Source of the DNA: Beijerinckiaceae bacterium
GTDB taxonomy: Bacteria; Pseudomonadota; Alphaproteobacteria; Rhizobiales; Beijerinckiaceae
Direction: 5' to 3'
NCBI GenBank assembly: GCA_025459195.1
Contig: JALORF010000005.1
Location: 1 to 39,069, forward strand
DNA: 39,069 bases
Under the pieces are notes generated by a model. It saw only the letters and a list, made by a program, of their open reading frames with translations. It had not been told where the DNA came from and did no database searches. This document shows positions 33,486-39,069 of the stretch, piece by piece. Position 1 is the first letter of the stretch; the number at the start of each line of letters is the position of its first letter. Made by a program: the position numbers and the translations under genes.

Positions 33486-35210
33486 ATGAGCGCCATTCCC
33501 ACACCGACAACCGGCCTGCTGTCCGTGCCGCGCCGGCCGGCGATCCCGCTTGGCCAGTGGCTGGTGGCCGGTGCGGTGGCGCTGTTCCTGCTGTTCTTCC
33601 TCGTCATTCCGGTGGCGACCGTCATCATCGTGGCGTTCGTCGACCAGCGCAGCGGTGGCTTCACACTGATCAACTTCGCTGATTTTCTGCGCAATGACCT
33701 GTTCATGCGCTCGTTCTGGAACTCGGTCTATGTCTCGGCCATGTCGGTCGCCTGGGGCACGGTGTTCGCCCTGCCGCTGGCCTACATCACCTCGCGCTTC
33801 CAGTTCCGCGGCGCGGTGCTGATCCAGACACTTGGCGTCATTCCGCTGATCATGCCGCCCTTTGCGGGCGCGGTCGCCATGCAGCTCCTGTTTGGCCGCA
33901 ATGGCTCGATCAACCTGATGCTGGGCGATCATTTCGGCATCAATATCCCGTTCATGGAAGGCCTGAACGGCGTCATCCTGCTTCAGGCCATCCACTATTT
34001 CCCGTTCATCCTGCTCAACGTCTCGGCCAGTCTCGCCAACATCGACCGGGCCATGGAAGAAAGCGCGCAGAACCTCGGCGCGTCAGGCTTTCGCCTGTTC
34101 CGCAAAATCGTGTTTCCGCTGGCCATGCCGGGCTATGTGGCCGGCGCAAGCCTTGTCTTCATCAAGGTCTTCGATGATCTGGCAACGCCGCTGCTGCTCA
34201 ATGTCAAGGACATGCTGGCACCGCAGGCCTATCTCCGCATCACCTCGATCGGCCTCACCGACCCGATGGGCTATGTCATCTCGGTGGTGCTGATCGCCGT
34301 CTCGATGGGCGCGATGTGGATTGCCACGCTGGCCACCAGGGGCCGCGACTATGCCACGGTCCAGCGCGGCGGCGGCGGTCTCGCCAAGCGCGCCATGAAG
34401 GGCCGCGACAAGCTCTTCGCCTATGCGGTGGTCGGCCTGATCCTGGCACTGACGTTGGCGCCGCATGTCGGCCTGATCCTGCTGTCGCTCGCCACGGTCT
34501 GGTCGTTCTCGCCGCTGCCCGATGGCTTCACGCTGGTCCACTACGGCAAGGTCTTTGCCGAAAGCCCGCAGTTCATCTGGAACACGCTGCTCTATGCGAC
34601 GCTGGCCGGCCTGATCTCGGTCGTCATCGGCTCGGCCATCGCCTGGCTCGTGCAGCGCACCCGCATCCCTGGGCGTCAGGTGCTCGACTACCTGGCCATG
34701 GGCGCGCTCGCCGTGCCCGGCGTGGTGATCGGCATCGGCTACCTGCGCACCTATTACGGCGTGACCCTGCCCTCCGGCCAGTCGCTCGCGACGTTCTGGT
34801 TCATGATCGTGATCGCGCTGGCGGTCCGCCGCCTGCCCTATGCCCTGCGCGCCTGCACGGCAGGCCTGCAACAGGTCTCGCCGCAACTGGAGGAAGCCGC
34901 CGAGAATCTCGGTGCCACCAAGGCCCGCACCGTGCGCCGCATCCTCTTGCCGCTCATGGCCGGCGGCATGCTGGCAGGCTTCGTCACGGCCTTTGCCACC
35001 GCGTCGGTGGAGTTATCGGCCACCATGATGCTGGTGCAGAACACGTCCGACGCCCCCCTCGCTTACGGGCTCTATGTCTACATGCAGTCGCCTGCGGGGC
35101 GCGGTCCTGGCGCGGCGCTCGGCATGATCGCGGTCGTGATCGTCGGGCTGTGCACCTATCTCTCCCATTGGTTGCTGGACCGCGAGCGGTCCGGCACCGT
35201 CAAGCACTGA
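33486..35210 (+). CDS. ABC transporter permease with two fused membrane domains (FbpB type)
   Basis: A 574-residue membrane protein with two BPD-type permease halves. Each half ends in an EAA loop that meets the ATPase: EESAQNLGASGFRLFRKIVFPLAMPG (about 191-216, split) and EEAAENLGATKARTVRRILLPLMAGG (about 471-496, split). This head-to-tail fused type is found in iron(III), thiamine and 2-aminoethylphosphonate (PhnU2-type) importers. It starts 111 bases after the binding-protein gene, with a repeat element in the gap, and is followed nine bases later by the ATPase gene. Confidence 0.9.
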   Translation: MSAIPTPTTGLLSVPRRPAIPLGQWLVAGAVALFLLFFLVIPVATVIIVAFVDQRSGGFTLINFADFLRNDLFMRSFWNSVYVSAMSVAWGTVFALPLAYITSRFQFRGAVLIQTLGVIPLIMPPFAGAVAMQLLFGRNGSINLMLGDHFGINIPFMEGLNGVILLQAIHYFPFILLNVSASLANIDRAMEESAQNLGASGFRLFRKIVFPLAMPGYVAGASLVFIKVFDDLATPLLLNVKDMLAPQAYLRITSIGLTDPMGYVISVVLIAVSMGAMWIATLATRGRDYATVQRGGGGLAKRAMKGRDKLFAYAVVGLILALTLAPHVGLILLSLATVWSFSPLPDGFTLVHYGKVFAESPQFIWNTLLYATLAGLISVVIGSAIAWLVQRTRIPGRQVLDYLAMGALAVPGVVIGIGYLRTYYGVTLPSGQSLATFWFMIVIALAVRRLPYALRACTAGLQQVSPQLEEAAENLGATKARTVRRILLPLMAGGMLAGFVTAFATASVELSATMMLVQNTSDAPLAYGLYVYMQSPAGRGPGAALGMIAVVIVGLCTYLSHWLLDRERSGTVKH

Positions 35211-35219
35211 GGCACGGCC

Positions 35220-36311
<1,092 letters not shown>

Positions 36312-36647
36312 GCGGCACCCGACCCCGCAGCCCGCCCGCACTCAGGGGTTGAGTGCCGGGTCGGTGAACAGGTGGGCGCACAAGGCCATCGCGACCATCT
36401 CGCTCATCATCGCGGGGACTCTTGCGGGCTGGAGACGGTGCAAGGGAAGCAGGAGCGGAATGCGGCAAGGACGCCGCGTCTCCTCGCAATCCGGCAGCAT
36501 TTCCACCCGATCCCTCAAGCATCCGTGCCTGCCAGCGCCGTTGGGGCGCACCGCTTGGCCCAATGGCGGATGGGAAACCGGACGTGCCCATGGCAAGGTG
36601 TCTCGATGCCGGGGTCCGTCAGATTCCCGGCATGGGTGAGGTCCGGG
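36312..36647. other. 336-base intergenic stretch with one hairpin and no convincing gene
   Basis: It holds the hairpin at 36338-36356 shortly after the ATPase stop and otherwise ordinary GC-rich DNA. A minus-strand frame ending at 36342 could encode about 52 residues (from MLPDCEETRR to FTDPALNP), but it has no recognisable domain. The frame that runs in from 36372 into the phosphoesterase gene lacks coding character before 36648. Confidence 0.5.
36338..36356 (+). terminator. Terminator-like hairpin after the ABC operon
   Basis: GCACTCA and TGAGTGC pair perfectly around GGGGT, starting 27 bases after the ATPase stop codon. There is no T tract, so termination efficiency is doubtful, and a Rho-dependent or 3'-stabilising role is as likely. 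Confidence 0.35.
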
Positions 36648-37388
36648 ATGCGGTATGCTCTTCTCTCCGACATTCATGCCAACCGCGAAGCCTTCGATGC
36701 GGTCCTCGCCCAACTGGGCGGGCACAGGATCGACAAGATCGTCCTGCTCGGCGACCTTGTCGGCTATGGGGCCGATCCTGCCTACTGCGTCGAGCGTGCC
36801 AGGGACCTGCTGGACACCGGCGCCATCGGCATCCTGGGCAATCACGATGCAGCCATCGCCGGATCGCACGAGGACATGAACAGCGCGGCCCGGGCGGCCA
36901 TCGACTGGACACGGACACAACTGATGGCGGACCACCTGGCCGTTCTGGCGCGACTTGTCCCCGCGCACCGCGAGGATGATCTGCTGCTGGTTCATGCCAG
37001 CGCCCGCACACCCCTCGCCTGGCACTACATAATCGACGCGGCTTCCGCCGAGCGCTCCTTACGCGCCACGGATGCGCGGTTGACCATTGTCGGCCATGTC
37101 CACGTCCCGTGCCTGTGGCGGCTGATCAGCACCGGCACGGCAACGCGGCACGTCCCGGTGACAGGCCAGGAGATTCCCCTCGCTGCCAGCCAGATCTGGC
37201 TCGGCGTGATGGGCGCGGTCGGGCAGCCGCGCGACGGATCACCCGCCGCAGCCTTCGGCATTCTCGACACCCGGGCAAGGACGCTGAGCTTCGAGCGCAT
37301 CGCCTACGATCACTATCAGGCCGCCCGCAAGGTCAGGGAGGCCGGCCTTCCGATGTCGCTCGCCGAACGCCTGCTTCTGGGTCGTTGA
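36648..37388 (+). CDS. Metallophosphoesterase family protein
   Basis: A 246-residue calcineurin-like phosphoesterase. All metal motifs are visible in order: D-x-H (LLSDIHAN), GD (LLGDLVGYGADP), GNHD, H in LLVHAS, and GHVHVP. ATG 36648 has GTGAGG six bases upstream and puts the first motif at residue 7, as in the family. Substrates in this group range from phosphodiesters to phosphoproteins. The kinase-Usp gene begins 39 bases downstream, and the two are probably co-transcribed. A kinase/phosphatase relation is possible but unproven. Confidence 0.87.
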   Translation: MRYALLSDIHANREAFDAVLAQLGGHRIDKIVLLGDLVGYGADPAYCVERARDLLDTGAIGILGNHDAAIAGSHEDMNSAARAAIDWTRTQLMADHLAVLARLVPAHREDDLLLVHASARTPLAWHYIIDAASAERSLRATDARLTIVGHVHVPCLWRLISTGTATRHVPVTGQEIPLAASQIWLGVMGAVGQPRDGSPAAAFGILDTRARTLSFERIAYDHYQAARKVREAGLPMSLAERLLLGR

Positions 37389-37427
37389 GGCAGCCGTCTC
37401 GGCCTTCGGCACAAGGGGAACACAGAC

Positions 37428-38852
37428 ATGGCAAGGATGCGCGTTCGGACCGGGGACCTCCTCGACGGATTTCTGGTCGGCGAAAAGCTGCATCAGGGCG
37501 GCATGGCCGAAATCTTCGCGGTCACGAAGGAGGGCATCGACACCCCGCTGGTGATGAAGGTTCCCCTGATCCTCGATGGCGATGATCCGACCATGATCGT
37601 CAGCTTCGAGCAGGAGATGACCATCCTGCCGCGCCTGACCGGCCCGCATGTGCCGCGCTGCTTCGGCATCGGCGATTTCGCAACACAGCCCTACCTCGTG
37701 ATCGAGCGCATCAGCGGGGATTCGCTGCTGTCGCGCTTCCAGCAGGCACCGCTTGCACTCGACGAGGTGGTGGATCTCGGCGCCAGGATCGCCCTCGCCC
37801 TGGCCAGCCTGCACCAGCAGGAGGTGATCCATCTCGACCTGAAACCATCGAACATCATGCTGCGCCCAAGTGGCGAGGCCGTGTTCATCGATTTCGGGCT
37901 GTCGCGCCATTTGCGCCTGCCGGACCTGTTGGCCGAGGAGTTTCGCATTCCGATGGGGACCGCTCCTTACATCGCGCCCGAGCAGGTGATGAAGCTGCGC
38001 GAGGAGCCGCGCAGCGACATCTTCGCGCTCGGTGTCCTGCTCTATGCGCTGGCAACCGGAGAGCGCCCTTTCGGCAACCCCAAGCACAAGACCAAAGCCC
38101 TGATCCGGCGGCTCCATGAGGCCCCAAGGCCTCCGCGCTTCCTGCGCAAGGACATGCCCGGTTTCCTCCAGGAAATCATCCTGCGCTGCCTCGAGGTCAA
38201 ACCCGAGCAGCGCTACCCGACAGCACGGCAACTCGCCTTCGATCTCCGGCATCCGGAGCATGTCACCCTCACCGAGCGCAGCACCCGCAAGCCTGTCAGC
38301 CGCCTGCGCAATTTTCTGGCGGGCCGCTTCTGGAACGCGAGCGCCGCCCCGCTCTCGACAACAGCAAGCTATCGCCACGCCACCACGGCCCCGATTGTCA
38401 TGGTCGCTGTCGACCTGTCCTCGGAGGGAGCGCCGCTGACAGGCCCGATCCAGTCCCTCGCGACAACATTGCTCGATGCGCGGCCGATGGCGCGGCTGGC
38501 CTGCGTCAATGTCCTCAAGACAGCCAGGATCGGCCTCGATACGCTGACCGAGAACGACGGCAGTTCAATCCATGTGAACCGGCTGGTCGAGTTGAAGAAC
38601 TGGGCCGCCGATTTACGCCTGCCAGCTCACCGGCTCACCTTCCATGTGCTCGAAGGCGCAGACCCTGCCGACGTGCTGCTGACCTTCGCCCGCAACAACC
38701 ATGTCGACCATCTGGTGGTCGGTGCGCGCGGTTCTGGCGGCGTCAGGCGCTATCTGGGATCGGTCTCGACCGCCATCGTGGCCGAGGCCACCTGCTCTGT
38801 CACGGTCGTGCGCGCGCCAGATACCCGCGAAGAACCTGCCGTTGCCAACTGA
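37428..38852 (+). CDS. Bifunctional Ser/Thr protein kinase / universal stress protein
   Basis: A 474-residue cytoplasmic fusion. The kinase domain spans about 12-280, with ATP-site Lys K44 (VMKV), the catalytic loop H-L-D137-L-K-P-S-N142, D155-F-G, and the activation end GTAPYIAPEQ. The Gly loop is weak (LHQGGMAEIF), and the HRD Arg is Leu, so it is a non-RD kinase. A basic linker (about 280-320) joins a UspA domain (about 322-465) with the nucleotide-binding pattern G432-A-R-G435 ... G444-S445; the inner spacing is 8 residues, where ATP-binding Usp proteins usually have 9. It probably couples stress or nucleotide sensing to phosphorylation. Targets are unknown. Confidence 0.9.
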   Translation: MARMRVRTGDLLDGFLVGEKLHQGGMAEIFAVTKEGIDTPLVMKVPLILDGDDPTMIVSFEQEMTILPRLTGPHVPRCFGIGDFATQPYLVIERISGDSLLSRFQQAPLALDEVVDLGARIALALASLHQQEVIHLDLKPSNIMLRPSGEAVFIDFGLSRHLRLPDLLAEEFRIPMGTAPYIAPEQVMKLREEPRSDIFALGVLLYALATGERPFGNPKHKTKALIRRLHEAPRPPRFLRKDMPGFLQEIILRCLEVKPEQRYPTARQLAFDLRHPEHVTLTERSTRKPVSRLRNFLAGRFWNASAAPLSTTASYRHATTAPIVMVAVDLSSEGAPLTGPIQSLATTLLDARPMARLACVNVLKTARIGLDTLTENDGSSIHVNRLVELKNWAADLRLPAHRLTFHVLEGADPADVLLTFARNNHVDHLVVGARGSGGVRRYLGSVSTAIVAEATCSVTVVRAPDTREEPAVAN

Positions 38853-38970
38853 TCGGCGAGGCGACGCTTGCTGCCCGGCCCAGGGCAATCAAGGCGCCAG
38901 ATTCCTTGGGGCAACAGCGCAGGCACTTGAATCAAGGTCAGAGCCAGCCGATCCAACCGTTTGAAAAATC

Positions 38971-39044
38971 TGGAGCGGGTGAAGGGAATCGAACCCTCGT
39001 ATTCAGCTTGGAAGGCTGCTGCTCTACCATTGAGCTACACCCGC
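38971..39044 (-). tRNA. tRNA-Gly (anticodon TCC)
   Basis: The 74-base gene reads on the minus strand from GCGGGTG to CACCCGC-T-CCA, so the seven acceptor pairs are perfect and CCA is encoded. The D arm has AGCTCAATGGTAGAGC, the anticodon loop is CT-TCC-AA, and the T loop contains GGGTTCGATTCCC. The TCC anticodon reads GGA and, by wobble, GGG codons. Confidence 0.95.
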
Positions 39045-39069
39045 GCTGGCTCCTGAGGACCAGATTTGG

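Noticed and set aside
36342-36500. Minus-strand frame ending in FTDPALNP that could be a small gene or a gene remnant
   Set aside because: No recognisable domain or ribosome site, and the frame continues only as a shadow of the phosphoesterase gene.
38926-38936. CTTGAATCAAG resembling a FixK/FNR site
   Set aside because: The TTGA and TCAA halves are separated by one base, not six, and no suitable gene follows.

Overview
The window looks like a high-GC chromosomal segment from an alphaproteobacterium, most likely of the order Hyphomicrobiales (Rhizobiales). The evidence is a complete fixNOQP-fixGHIS (ccoNOQP-ccoGHIS) locus with FixK-type regulation, a SitABCD importer next to a Mur-like Fur protein, long tightly overlapping operons, and short palindromic repeats of the kind common in these genomes. 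The genus cannot be fixed from the sequence alone. No insertion sequence, prophage, integrase or CRISPR array was found.

Layout. (1) 2-565: 3' end of a mannitol/fructuronate-type dehydrogenase. (2) 582-15080: a catabolic island. A flavoprotein gene (minus strand) diverges from a GntR/UTRA regulator across a short palindrome. The regulator begins a plus-strand operon of about 13 kb: Liv-type ABC importer (five genes), ICL/PEP-mutase-family lyase, HyuB, HyuA, an isochorismatase-fold protein, and LeuC-like and LeuD-like hydro-lyase subunits. (3) 15062-27556: microaerobic respiration. It holds a FixK-like regulator with a small coupled gene, an OmpR-type response regulator, a hybrid PAS histidine kinase, and the full cbb3 oxidase operon, including the tiny ccoQ and ccoS genes. 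Two perfect TTGA-N6-TCAA boxes lie at fixK and in front of ccoN. (4) 27561-31859: a SitABCD-type manganese/iron importer diverging from a Mur/Fur-like regulator. (5) 31973-36311: a three-gene ABC importer of unknown substrate preceded by a near-consensus Pho box. (6) 36648-38852: metallophosphoesterase and a protein kinase fused to a universal stress domain. (7) 38971-39044: tRNA-Gly(TCC) on the minus strand.

The strongest candidate for an undescribed system is the catabolic island. Read as a pathway, it would import a solute, open a cyclic amide or imide with HyuAB, hydrate an unsaturated dicarboxylate with the LeuCD-like enzyme, and cleave the resulting hydroxy-diacid with the ICL-family lyase, giving pyruvate or a similar 2-oxoacid plus a carboxylate. 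The flavoprotein would act in a redox step. The isochorismatase-fold member has Gly where the amidases of that family have their nucleophilic Cys, so it is probably not an ordinary amidohydrolase. The order of steps and the substrate are inference.

A second pattern is that both ABC operons carry palindromes exactly between the binding-protein gene and the permease gene. This is where REP-type elements are known to uncouple the expression of the two.
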